Assembly: GCA_944321085.1 (NCBI GenBank)
Contig: CALUJY010000007.1
Coordinates: forward strand, 1-64,000
DNA from: an uncultured Barnesiella sp.
Lineage (GTDB): Bacteria > Bacteroidota > Bacteroidia > Bacteroidales > Barnesiellaceae_A
Direction of reading: 5' to 3'
DNA length: 64,000 nt
Shown piece after piece: positions 38,210-45,939 of the stretch. A model generated the notes under the pieces. The model worked only from the letters and a program-made list of their open reading frames with translations. It searched no databases and was not told the DNA's origin. The position numbers and the translations under genes are program-made. Within the stretch, counting starts at the first letter, position 1. Each line of letters starts with the position of its first letter.

Positions 38210-39592
38210 ATGAAACAGAAAACATTGCAAAACAGCTTCTCGGTAAGCGGAAAAGGATTGCATACCGGGCTCGAAATCACTGCCACATTCTTACCTGCAC
38301 CCGAAAACAGCGGGTATAAAATCCAACGGATAGACTTGCCGAACGAACCGATAATCGATGCCGTTGCAGAAAATGTAGTAGAAACCAGCAGAGGCACAGT
38401 CATTGCCAATGGCGAGGTAAAGGTTAGCACCATAGAACATGCCATGGCCGCCCTGTATTGCGCCGAAATAGACAACTGTCTGATACAAGTAAATGCACCC
38501 GAGCTGCCTATACTCGACGGCAGCGCACAATATTATGCCGATGCCATAGAACAATGCGGCATAGTAGAGCAAAAAGCCGAGAAAGACTACTTCATCATCA
38601 AGCACAAAATAGAAATTACCGATGAAGAAAGCGGCAGCTCGATAGTTGTATTGCCCGACGACAGTTTCAGTATCAACACCATGATTTCGTACGACTCACC
38701 GATACTGACCAACCAGTTTGCCTCTCTCGACCAACTCAGCGACTTCAAAAACCAAATTGCAGCAAGCCGCACATTCGTCTTCGTACGCGAGGTAGAACCT
38801 CTGTTGAAAAACAACCTCATCAAAGGCGGCGACCTCGATAATGCCATCGTAATATACGACCGCAAGACTTCACAAGAAGAACTCGACCGTCTTGCCGACC
38901 TGACAGGAATTCCGCACAAATCGGTTGACCAACTGGGCTATATCAACAACAAGCCTCTCGTATTCCCCAACGAACCGGCTCGCCACAAATTGCTCGACAT
39001 ACTCGGCGACATAGCCCTCGTAGGACGCCCTATCAAGGGTCGTATCATAGCTACCCGCCCGGGACATACTATAAACAACAAATTTGCCCGCATGTTACGC
39101 AAAGCCATACGCCGCCAAGACATGCAAGCTCCCGAGTACGACCCCAACAAGGTACCTTTGATGGATACCAACCGCATACGCGCCCTGCTACCGCACCGCT
39201 ATCCGTTCCTTTTGGTCGATAAAGTGATAGATTTAGGCGTAAGACATATTGTGGGTGTGAAGAACGTATCGGGCAACGAACCTTTCTTCCAAGGACACTT
39301 CCCCACCGAACCGGTCATGCCGGGCGTACTCATCGTAGAAGCCATGGCTCAAACCGGAGGATTGCTTGTACTTAACACAGTAGAAGAACCCGAACGGTAC
39401 TCGACCTACTTCATGAAAATCGACAACGTAAAGTTCCGTCAAAAAGTAGTGCCGGGCGATACGCTTATCTTCCACCTCTCCTTAGTAGGTGAAATACGTC
39501 GCGGTTGTGCCTATATGAAAGGATATGCCTTTGTAGGCGAAAAAATAGTAACAGAAGCAGAGTTCATGGCACAAATCATCAAGAATAAATAA
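38210..39592 (+). CDS. lpxC-fabZ: Bifunctional LpxC deacetylase / FabZ dehydratase
   Basis: A 460-residue fusion. Residues 1 to about 300 are LpxC, the zinc deacetylase committing UDP-3-O-acyl-GlcNAc to lipid A: SGKGLHTG (about 13-20), TIEHAMAALYCAEIDN (first zinc His, about 76-91), LPILDGSAQYYADAI, and HKLLDILGDIAL (second His and Asp, about 260-271). Residues about 315-460 are FabZ, the 3-hydroxyacyl-ACP dehydratase: LLPHRYPFLLVDKVIDL and the hot-dog active site FFQGHFPTEPVMPGVLIVEA (about 360-379, His and Glu). This fusion is typical of Bacteroidota and links lipid A commitment with fatty-acid elongation in one chain. It lies 39 bases after lpxD and 14 before lpxA. Confidence 0.97.
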   Translation: MKQKTLQNSFSVSGKGLHTGLEITATFLPAPENSGYKIQRIDLPNEPIIDAVAENVVETSRGTVIANGEVKVSTIEHAMAALYCAEIDNCLIQVNAPELPILDGSAQYYADAIEQCGIVEQKAEKDYFIIKHKIEITDEESGSSIVVLPDDSFSINTMISYDSPILTNQFASLDQLSDFKNQIAASRTFVFVREVEPLLKNNLIKGGDLDNAIVIYDRKTSQEELDRLADLTGIPHKSVDQLGYINNKPLVFPNEPARHKLLDILGDIALVGRPIKGRIIATRPGHTINNKFARMLRKAIRRQDMQAPEYDPNKVPLMDTNRIRALLPHRYPFLLVDKVIDLGVRHIVGVKNVSGNEPFFQGHFPTEPVMPGVLIVEAMAQTGGLLVLNTVEEPERYSTYFMKIDNVKFRQKVVPGDTLIFHLSLVGEIRRGCAYMKGYAFVGEKIVTEAEFMAQIIKNK

Positions 39593-39606
39593 TATAGCAT
39601 CGACAC

Positions 39607-40392
39607 ATGAACAACAACTTATCATATATTCATCCCAATGCCAAGATAGGTGCTAACGTAGAGATAAGTCCTTTTGTCACAATACATGATGATGTGGAAA
39701 TAGGTGAAGGGACACACATTTACTCAAACGTAACAATTTTTCCCGGAGCACGCATAGGCCGTAATTGTAAGATATTTCCCGGAGCAGTAATAGCCGCCAT
39801 ACCGCAAGACCTGAAATTCCACGGCGAATATACGACTGCCGAGATAGGCGACAATACTACATTGCGCGAATGCGTAACCGTAAACCGAGGTACCGCGGCA
39901 AAAGGCAAAACGACTATCGGCAACAACAACCTTATCATGGCATACTGCCACATTGCCCATGATTGCATTTTAGGCAACAACATCATCATATCCAACTCAT
40001 CGCAACTTGCCGGTGAAGTAACAGTAGATAACTATGCCGTAATAGGAGGCGGCACGCTCGTGCATCAATTCAGCCACTTAGGTTCGCACATCATGATACA
40101 AGGAGGGTCGCATGTCAACAAAGACGTACCTCCGTATGTCACTGCGGCCAAATCACCTATTTCGTACGTAGGGCTTAACTTGGTAGGTCTACGCCGCCGC
40201 GGATTCAGCAGCGAGAAAATCGAGGAACTGCAAGAGATATACCGTCGCCTCTTTGCTTCGGACAGCAACTTGACCGATGCTCTGAATATGATAGAAGCCG
40301 AAATGCCAGTATCGACAGAACGCGACAACATTATCAACTTTATCAGGAACTCGTCGCGAGGCGTTATCAAAGGTATCCACCTTGTAGAATAA
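39607..40392 (+). CDS. lpxA: UDP-N-acetylglucosamine O-acyltransferase
   Basis: A 261-residue trimeric enzyme adding the first 3-hydroxyacyl chain to UDP-GlcNAc. The N-terminal left-handed beta-helix has clear hexapeptide repeats (IHPNAKIGANVEISPFVTIH, VTIFPGARIGRNCKIFPGAV). The catalytic His is in MAYCHIAHDCILGNN (about 118-132). The C-terminal helical domain contains YVGLNLVGLRRRGFS (about 182-196), the family's NxxGLRRRGF block. Last gene of the lipid A operon, followed by a strong two-way terminator. Confidence 0.96.
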   Translation: MNNNLSYIHPNAKIGANVEISPFVTIHDDVEIGEGTHIYSNVTIFPGARIGRNCKIFPGAVIAAIPQDLKFHGEYTTAEIGDNTTLRECVTVNRGTAAKGKTTIGNNNLIMAYCHIAHDCILGNNIIISNSSQLAGEVTVDNYAVIGGGTLVHQFSHLGSHIMIQGGSHVNKDVPPYVTAAKSPISYVGLNLVGLRRRGFSSEKIEELQEIYRRLFASDSNLTDALNMIEAEMPVSTERDNIINFIRNSSRGVIKGIHLVE

Positions 40393-40411
40393 TCTCTTTT
40401 CTACAAAAAAT

Positions 40412-40452
40412 AAAATCGGGCAGCCTGATATTAACAAGGCTGCCCGATTTTA
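40412..40452. terminator. Two-way terminator between lpxA and the AraC gene
   Basis: Stem AAAATCGGGCAGCCT / AGGCTGCCCGATTTT with T-rich (plus) and A-rich (minus) flanks on both sides, between convergent genes. Confidence 0.93.
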
Positions 40453-40468
40453 TTTATACTCCTATAAG

Positions 40469-41350
40469 TCAATCATTATCTTCGTTTTTCGTATAACCAA
40501 AGTAATTTTTCTGATAACGACTGGGACTGCAACCTTTCAACGCCTTGAACTGGTGGAAAAAGTTCGATATGTTATTATAGCCACAGGCATACGCTATCTC
40601 GTTGATATTCATTTCATTTTCCATAAGCAATTTACAAGCGTTGCCGATACGCACCTCTATCAAAAAATCCATAAAGGTCTTGCCGGTACGTTGTTTGAAA
40701 TAACGACAGAACGAACCTTTGGCAAAATGTATAATATCGGCCACCTCTTGCACCGAAATATCGCGATGATAATTCTCCAAAACATAATTATATATTTTAC
40801 TCATTCGAGAATTATCCGTTTCACGGCTATGAGTCGAGGCATACCCCTGACTTGCCACATAGTCATATTTTTGTGATGTGGCAATGGTAAGTAACAATTG
40901 CATAAGACGAATCATGCTTTGGGGCGGGTCGTCGTCAACGAGAGCAAACATCTCCGTTTCCATTTGCTGCAATAAATCGTCTTTGATATAAATACCACGC
41001 TCGGTATTTTTGAAAAGGTTACGGATAGGTGTCATTTCAGGGAGCTCATAGAATGCGCCCCACACCGCAGGATTGATATGCACAACAACAGCTTCTACCA
41101 CATGGCCATTTGCTTGATTACCATAAGACATCGTATGCGGGAGATTAGAGCCGAGAACTATCATTTGCGAGGAGCCGTCAATAGGAATTTCCTTGTCGCC
41201 TATCATCATTCCACCCTGGCCACCGCGAATAAAAAACAATTCTATTTCGGCGTGCTGATGCCACATGCTATAAACGGGCGCGCCTATATCTTTTCTTACC
41301 AAAAAAGAGCGTTCGGGATGGAGAGAAAAACTACGTAAAACGGGTTTCAT
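40469..41350 (-). CDS. AraC family transcriptional regulator
   Basis: A 293-residue one-component regulator. The N-terminal cupin sensor is at about 1-130 (MWHQHAEIELFFIRGG with its metal/sugar-pocket histidines, then MIVLGSNLPHTM). The C-terminal double helix-turn-helix is at about 190-293: ISVQEVADIIHFAKGSFCRY, then MNINEIAYACGYNNISNFFH and the signature KALKGCSPSRYQKN. It is divergent from the kdgK uronate operon, so it probably activates or represses that cluster in response to a uronate intermediate; the ligand is inference. ATG at 41350 was chosen over an upstream start that adds a hydrophobic tail before the cupin. A -7-like CATCTTTG lies at 41386-41393. Confidence 0.9.
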   Translation of the reverse strand: MKPVLRSFSLHPERSFLVRKDIGAPVYSMWHQHAEIELFFIRGGQGGMMIGDKEIPIDGSSQMIVLGSNLPHTMSYGNQANGHVVEAVVVHINPAVWGAFYELPEMTPIRNLFKNTERGIYIKDDLLQQMETEMFALVDDDPPQSMIRLMQLLLTIATSQKYDYVASQGYASTHSRETDNSRMSKIYNYVLENYHRDISVQEVADIIHFAKGSFCRYFKQRTGKTFMDFLIEVRIGNACKLLMENEMNINEIAYACGYNNISNFFHQFKALKGCSPSRYQKNYFGYTKNEDND

Positions 41351-41385
41351 AGTATCTACGTTCTGATTAAGATGTGTTAATAGCA

Positions 41386-41393
41386 CAAAGATG
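41386..41393 (-). promoter_or_regulatory. -7-like element of the AraC gene
   Basis: CATCTTTG on the minus strand, one mismatch from TAnnTTTG, 36 bases before the start; the weak match suits a low-level regulator. Confidence 0.4.
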
Positions 41394-41482
41394 AGAATAA
41401 AAAATGTAATTTGCAAAAAATTCGGTGAAGATAATACACAAAATTGGAAAAATAAATTGAAAGGCTATTTGCCTGATTATTT

Positions 41483-41490
41483 TATCTTTG
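41483..41490 (+). promoter_or_regulatory. -7 element of the kdgK operon
   Basis: TATCTTTG, 35 bases before the kdgK ATG. TTG elements upstream are at non-standard spacing (11 or 23), consistent with a promoter needing an activator such as the divergent AraC protein. Confidence 0.6.
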
Positions 41491-41524
41491 TAACAAAACA
41501 AGAACTTCATTAAACTAAATCGAA

Positions 41525-42568
41525 ATGAAAAACAAAATCGTTACTTTCGGTGAGATTATGCTGCGTCTGGCAACTCCCGATTATTTGCGTTTTTCGCAAG
41601 CCACAACATTAAACGCCACATTCGGCGGCGGCGAAGCTAACGTAGCCGTTTCGTTGGCAAACTATGGTCTTGAAACAGAATTCGTAACACGTCTTCCCAA
41701 GAACGATATAGCTCGCGCCTGTGTAATGGATTTGCGCCGTTACGGTGTCGGTGTAGATCAAATCGTTTACGGCGGCGACCGTGTCGGCATCTATTTCCTC
41801 GAAACAGGAGCCGTAGCTCGTGCCAGCAAAGTAGTTTACGACCGCGCTCACTCGGCCATCGCTGAGATAGAACCCGGCATGATTGACTGGAAAGAAGTAT
41901 TCAAAGACGCTAAATGGTTCCACTGGACCGGTATCACTCCCGCTATTTCGGAAGGTGCTGCCAAGGTATGCTTAGAGGCTATCAAAGTTGCCAACGAGAT
42001 GGGTGTTACCGTATCGTGCGACCTCAACTACCGCAAGAATTTGTGGAAATACGGTAAGACGGCTTCGGAAGTTATGCCCGAGCTTGTTGCCGGTTGCGAC
42101 ATCGTATTGGGCAATGAGGAAGACGCCGAGAAGGTATTCGGCATCAAACCCCAAGGCTTCGACGTAACCAAGACCGCCGGCGAAGTAAATTCGGCCGAAT
42201 TCGAAAGCGTATGCACACAATTAATGGCCAAATTCCCGCGCATCAAGAAAGTAATCATCACACTTCGCGGCTCTATCAATGCCAACCACAACACATGGGG
42301 CGGCGTACTCTACTCGAATGGTTCGTTGAAGATTTCGCGTCGTTACGACATCACGCACATCGTTGACCGCGTAGGCGGTGGCGACTCTTTCATGGGCGGC
42401 CTCATCTACGGATTGAATACCTACACGGAAGACGACCAAAAAGCACTCGACTTCGCCGTTGCCGCATCGTGCCTGAAACACACCATCTATGGCGACTACA
42501 ACCAAGTAACAGTAGACGAAGTAGAGAAACTGATGAGCGGCGACGGTTCAGGCCGCGTATCGCGCTAA
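41525..42568 (+). CDS. kdgK: 2-dehydro-3-deoxygluconokinase (PfkB family)
   Basis: A 347-residue sugar kinase phosphorylating 2-keto-3-deoxygluconate to KDPG. N-terminal substrate region: FGEIMLRLATPDYLRF and FGGGEANVAVSLANYGLE (about 8-53), where the GG motif and following residues form the sugar site. The C-terminal PfkB signature with the catalytic Asp is VDRVGGGDSFMGGLIYGL (about 281-298), followed by AVAASCLKHTIYGD. First gene of the uronate cluster and 91 bases ahead of kdgA, with a weak hairpin between them. Slightly longer than typical KdgK (about 310-340), as in Bacteroidales homologues. Confidence 0.93.
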   Translation: MKNKIVTFGEIMLRLATPDYLRFSQATTLNATFGGGEANVAVSLANYGLETEFVTRLPKNDIARACVMDLRRYGVGVDQIVYGGDRVGIYFLETGAVARASKVVYDRAHSAIAEIEPGMIDWKEVFKDAKWFHWTGITPAISEGAAKVCLEAIKVANEMGVTVSCDLNYRKNLWKYGKTASEVMPELVAGCDIVLGNEEDAEKVFGIKPQGFDVTKTAGEVNSAEFESVCTQLMAKFPRIKKVIITLRGSINANHNTWGGVLYSNGSLKISRRYDITHIVDRVGGGDSFMGGLIYGLNTYTEDDQKALDFAVAASCLKHTIYGDYNQVTVDEVEKLMSGDGSGRVSR

Positions 42569-42659
42569 TCACTTCCCCAAAACATCGGCAGGCGGCTCGA
42601 AACGCTCGATGCTGCCTGTCTTTCTACCTATAAAAACAACCTCTTAAATATACAAAACA

Positions 42660-43328
42660 ATGGCTCGTTTCAATATACTACAAAGCATCAACGCCATGAG
42701 CAGCACCGGTATGGTTCCAGTATTCTACCATAGCGACGTTGAGATTGCCAAGAAAGTGCTGAAAGCTTGCTACAATGGCGGCGTGCGTGCTTTCGAGTTT
42801 ACCAACCGCGGCGACTTCGCCCAAGAGGTTTTCGCCGAATTGATAAAATATGCTGCCAAAGAGTGCCCCGAGATGGTACTGGGCGTAGGTACTATCATAG
42901 ATGCCCCCACAGCAGCATTATATATGCAATTAGGCGCCAACTTCGTGGTAGGTCCCTGCTTTAACCCCGACATCAACAAAGTCTGCAACCGCCGACTCGT
43001 GCCCTACATCCCCGGATGCGGCTCGGTAACCGAGATAAACGACGCACAAGAGAAAGGCTGCATCGTATGCAAAGTATTCCCCGCAGGAAACGTAGGCGGC
43101 CCTTCGTTCGTAAAGAACATCAAAGCTCCGCTACCTTGGTCGTTGTTAATGGTAACAGGCGGTGTAGAACCTACTGCCGAAAGCCTGACAGCATGGATAA
43201 AGGCCGGCGTAACATGCGTAGGCATGGGCTCGAAACTCTTCCCGAAAGAGGTTATTAATGCCGGTGAGTGGGATAAGATAACCACTCTCTGCCGCGAATG
43301 CCTTGCAACCATTAAGAGCTTGCGATAA
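42660..43328 (+). CDS. eda: KDPG/KHG aldolase
   Basis: A 222-residue class I aldolase splitting 2-keto-3-deoxy-6-phosphogluconate into pyruvate and glyceraldehyde-3-phosphate. Key regions: [20 protein letters not shown] (about 19-38), a Glu in [23 protein letters not shown] (about 96-110), [12 protein letters not shown], and the Schiff-base lysine in [14 protein letters not shown] (about 133-146). The phosphate-binding stretch LMVTGGVEP follows. Usual length is about 205-225. It follows kdgK, giving the last two steps of the pathway side by side; kduI then starts from its own promoter. Confidence 0.93.
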   Translation: MARFNILQSINAMSSTGMVPVFYHSDVEIAKKVLKACYNGGVRAFEFTNRGDFAQEVFAELIKYAAKECPEMVLGVGTIIDAPTAALYMQLGANFVVGPCFNPDINKVCNRRLVPYIPGCGSVTEINDAQEKGCIVCKVFPAGNVGGPSFVKNIKAPLPWSLLMVTGGVEPTAESLTAWIKAGVTCVGMGSKLFPKEVINAGEWDKITTLCRECLATIKSLR

Positions 43329-43343
43329 ACAAGGAAAGAGAAA

Positions 43344-43375
43344 TTTGCATTTAATTCATCCTATCCATAACTTTG
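43344..43375 (+). promoter_or_regulatory. Promoter of kduI-kduD
   Basis: TTTG (43344-43347), 20 bases, TAACTTTG (43368-43375): a full match, 55 bases before the kduI start. The isomerase/dehydrogenase half of the pathway can therefore be expressed separately from kdgK-eda. Confidence 0.75.
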
Positions 43376-43430
43376 CAAAGCACCGGCGTAATATTATGTC
43401 CGATGCTTTGTGCGTATAAAAAGAATAGCT

Positions 43431-44273
43431 ATGAAAATCAATTACGAAGTGCGTTATGCCGCACACCCCGCCGATGCCAAAAACTACGACACGGCTCGTC
43501 TGAGAAAAGAATTCCTCATCGAAAACCTCATGGTTGCCGATGAAATAAACATGGTATATACGATGTACGACCGCTTGATTGTAGGCGGTGCTGTACCCAC
43601 AAACGAAAAATTGGAACTTACTCCCATCGACCCGCTGAAAGCTCCCTTCTTCTTACATCGTCGCGAGCTGGGTATATTCAACGTCGGCGGCGACGGTACA
43701 GTAGAGATAGACGGCACAGTATATGAACTGGGTTACAAAGAAGTGCTCTACTTGGGTAAAGGCGACCGCAATCCCATCTTCGCCAGCAAAGACCCCTCGA
43801 AACCGGCACACTTCTACTTCAACTCGGCTCCGGCACACACCACCTATCCCGACAAGAAAATCACCAAGGCCGAAGCCAACGTTTTCACCCTTGGCAGTCT
43901 CGAAGGCTCTAACCACCGCACCATCAACCAAATGATTGTAGGCCGCGTATTGCCCACCTGTCAACTACAAATGGGTATGACCGAGCTGAAACCCGGCAGC
44001 GTATGGAATACCATGCCTGCACACACGCACGACCGCCGTATGGAGGCTTACTTCTACTTTGAAGTTCCCGAAGGCAATGCCGTGTGCCACTTCATGGGCG
44101 AAATGCAAGAGACTCGTCACATCTGGATGCACAACGAAGATGCCGTCATCTCGCCGGTATGGTCGATACACTCGGCTTGTGCCACCAGCAACTACACCTT
44201 TATATGGGGTATGGCAGGCGAAAACCTCGACTACAACGACATGGACACAAGTGCGCCCACCGAAATGAAATAA
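43431..44273 (+). CDS. kduI: 5-dehydro-4-deoxy-D-glucuronate isomerase
   Basis: A 280-residue zinc cupin isomerising 5-keto-4-deoxyuronate (from unsaturated uronides released by polysaccharide lyases) to 3-deoxy-D-glycero-2,5-hexodiulosonate. The fold is a double cupin: a first half with [15 protein letters not shown], then [20 protein letters not shown], and the zinc site [19 protein letters not shown] (about 198-216, His-x-His and Glu) with the fourth ligand in [19 protein letters not shown] (His). The usual length is about 278-282, supporting ATG at 43431 rather than the in-frame ATG seven codons upstream. It lies 34 bases ahead of kduD. Confidence 0.95.
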   Translation: MKINYEVRYAAHPADAKNYDTARLRKEFLIENLMVADEINMVYTMYDRLIVGGAVPTNEKLELTPIDPLKAPFFLHRRELGIFNVGGDGTVEIDGTVYELGYKEVLYLGKGDRNPIFASKDPSKPAHFYFNSAPAHTTYPDKKITKAEANVFTLGSLEGSNHRTINQMIVGRVLPTCQLQMGMTELKPGSVWNTMPAHTHDRRMEAYFYFEVPEGNAVCHFMGEMQETRHIWMHNEDAVISPVWSIHSACATSNYTFIWGMAGENLDYNDMDTSAPTEMK

Positions 44274-44307
44274 CCTACACAAGCAACCATAAGAAAGGAC
44301 ACATACA

Positions 44308-45102
44308 ATGGAAGGATTACAACTGTTTGACCTGACAGGGAAAGTTGCCCTCGTAACAGGTGCTACACACGGATTGGGTATGGCCATGGCAGCCGCTCTG
44401 GGAAAAGCAGGCGCTACGGTGACGATATGCGGACGCTCGCAATCGCGCATCGATGCCGCCATCGCCGAATATGCCGCCATGGGACTGACGGTAAAAGGAT
44501 ATGTTTGCGACGTTACCAAAGAAGAGAATGCCGTGAAACTTGTCGAGACTATCCGTCAAGAAGTTGGTATCATAGATATATTGGTAAACAACGCAGGTAT
44601 TATCAAGCGTATCCCCTCGCAAGAGATGGCCGTAAGCGAGTTTGAAGAGGTTATAACAACCGACCTCACCTCGCCCTTCATCATGTCGAAGGCCGTATTT
44701 GCCGGTATGCGTGAACGCGGCGCCGGTAAAATCATCAACGTATGCTCCATGATGAGCGAAGTGGGTCGCGACACCGTAACAGCCTACGCCGCTGCCAAAG
44801 GCGGACTGAAAATGCTGACGAAAAACATGGCTACCGAATGGGCCCGCTTCAACATACAGGTCAACGGTATAGGCCCGGGCTATTTCGCCACCTCGCAAAC
44901 AGCTCCCATCAGAGTCAATGGCAACCCGTTCAATGAATTTATCATCAAACGGACTCCCGCCATGCGCTGGGGCGACCCCGAAGATTTGGGCGGTACCATC
45001 ATCTTCTTGGCTTCACCGGCATCGAACTTCGTCACTGGACAAGTCGTCTACGTCGACGGAGGCATACTTGCCTGCTTGGGTAAAGCCGCCAACGAAGAGT
45101 AA
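44308..45102 (+). CDS. kduD: 2-dehydro-3-deoxy-D-gluconate 5-dehydrogenase (SDR)
   Basis: A 264-residue short-chain dehydrogenase reducing the hexodiulosonate from KduI to 2-keto-3-deoxygluconate with NADH. The Rossmann glycine motif is VTGATHGLGMAMAAAL (about 16-31), followed by NNAGI (about 93-97). The catalytic triad is Ser in VCSMMSEVG, and Tyr and Lys in TAYAAAKGGLKMLTKN (about 156-171). PGYFAT and VDGGILAC close the domain. Together with KduI, KdgK and Eda it completes the route from unsaturated uronate to pyruvate plus G3P. Confidence 0.94.
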   Translation: MEGLQLFDLTGKVALVTGATHGLGMAMAAALGKAGATVTICGRSQSRIDAAIAEYAAMGLTVKGYVCDVTKEENAVKLVETIRQEVGIIDILVNNAGIIKRIPSQEMAVSEFEEVITTDLTSPFIMSKAVFAGMRERGAGKIINVCSMMSEVGRDTVTAYAAAKGGLKMLTKNMATEWARFNIQVNGIGPGYFATSQTAPIRVNGNPFNEFIIKRTPAMRWGDPEDLGGTIIFLASPASNFVTGQVVYVDGGILACLGKAANEE

Positions 45103-45198
45103 CTACACCACCGATTGCACCGCCGGAACCCGCCACAGCGGCCGGCGGTGCAACGGTTTTACAAGACATTATAGCTAACACAAAAAATATTTATTGCC

Positions 45199-45645
45199 AT
45201 GATTATCGCAAACCTGCAAGACAGCGCACGCATTGAGTCGCTGCATCCGGCATTCAAAAAACTGTTTGACTACCTCAAATCGCACGACATGCTCAACGAA
45301 CCGCTGGGCAAAACCGAGCTCGACGGCAAGGTGCTCTACATCAACAATGACGAGCCTACCCTGCGCACCAAAGAGGCACAAGCCATGGAGGTACACAAAG
45401 ATTACATCGACGTGCATATTCCGCTGAACGGCGTAGAGATTATAGGATGGAAAGCTACCCGCAACTGCACCGACCTGAAACAAGAATATGACGAGGTGAA
45501 AGACCGCATGTTCTATAACGACCGTCCCACAACCTATTGCGAGGTGTTGCCGGGCGAATTTTGCATCTGCTTCCCCGAAGACGCCCATGCCCCTATCATT
45601 GGCGAAGGCAAACTCCGCAAAGTAGTTGCCAAAGTACGGTTGTAA
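45199..45645 (+). CDS. YhcH/YjgK/YiaL family protein
   Basis: A 148-residue cytoplasmic cupin-like protein of the family that includes YhcH of the E. coli sialate locus and EbgC. Family features: an N-terminal MIIANLQDSARIESLHPAF, then EAQAMEVHKDYIDVHIPLNG (about 56-75) with the conserved 'E.H..Y.D.H' metal-type residues, and a C-terminal FCICFPEDAHAPIIGEG with the second His. Members often act as sugar mutarotases or anomer-handling accessories in catabolic operons. Here it ends the uronate cluster, so it probably handles an uronate or keto-deoxy intermediate; the exact reaction is unproven. Confidence 0.85.
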   Translation: MIIANLQDSARIESLHPAFKKLFDYLKSHDMLNEPLGKTELDGKVLYINNDEPTLRTKEAQAMEVHKDYIDVHIPLNGVEIIGWKATRNCTDLKQEYDEVKDRMFYNDRPTTYCEVLPGEFCICFPEDAHAPIIGEGKLRKVVAKVRL

Positions 45646-45670
45646 GAAACAGCCACCCTATCCGCACATA

Positions 45671-45706
45671 AACGAGGATGTATCTTGTCGCAGATACATC
45701 CTCGTT
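45671..45706 (+). terminator. Terminator of the uronate cluster
   Basis: A 14-bp stem AACGAGGATGTATC / GATACATCCTCGTT with an eight-base loop, followed by GCTTTTAC. Confidence 0.92.
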
Positions 45707-45827
45707 GCTTTTACAACACATCGGTTACAAAGCAATCGTCACATACGCGCACATCTCGATCGACAACTATTTCTCATTATAGCATTCAATTTTCTCATTC
45801 AGTCCACACGAATATATTAATTTGTTG

Positions 45828-45835
45828 TATATTTG
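45828..45835 (+). promoter_or_regulatory. -7 element upstream of the WG-repeat gene
   Basis: TATATTTG, predicted transcript start near 45842. No good -33 element. Confidence 0.5.
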
Positions 45836-45841
45836 TAAAAT

Positions 45842-45910
45842 ATAGGAGGCTGTGGGGCATAATCGAATCTGAAAACTATGTTTTTATTACTGGCCTCCCT
45901 TTTATTTTAG
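45842..45910 (+). promoter_or_regulatory. Leader hairpin with U-rich tail before the WG-repeat gene
   Basis: GGAGGC (45845-45850) pairs with GCCTCC (45893-45898), directly followed by CTTTTATTTTAG. This resembles an intrinsic terminator placed between the promoter and the gene, that is an attenuator or the end of a 65-base small RNA. The gene starts 30 bases later. Confidence 0.45.
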
Positions 45911-45939
45911 TATGGCATAAACAATAAATCTATTTTATT

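Noticed and set aside
42587..42618. Hairpin between kdgK and eda
   Set aside because: The stem is interrupted (GGCAG/CTGCC plus TCGA/TCGA) with a weak tail; possible attenuator, but support is too thin for a feature.
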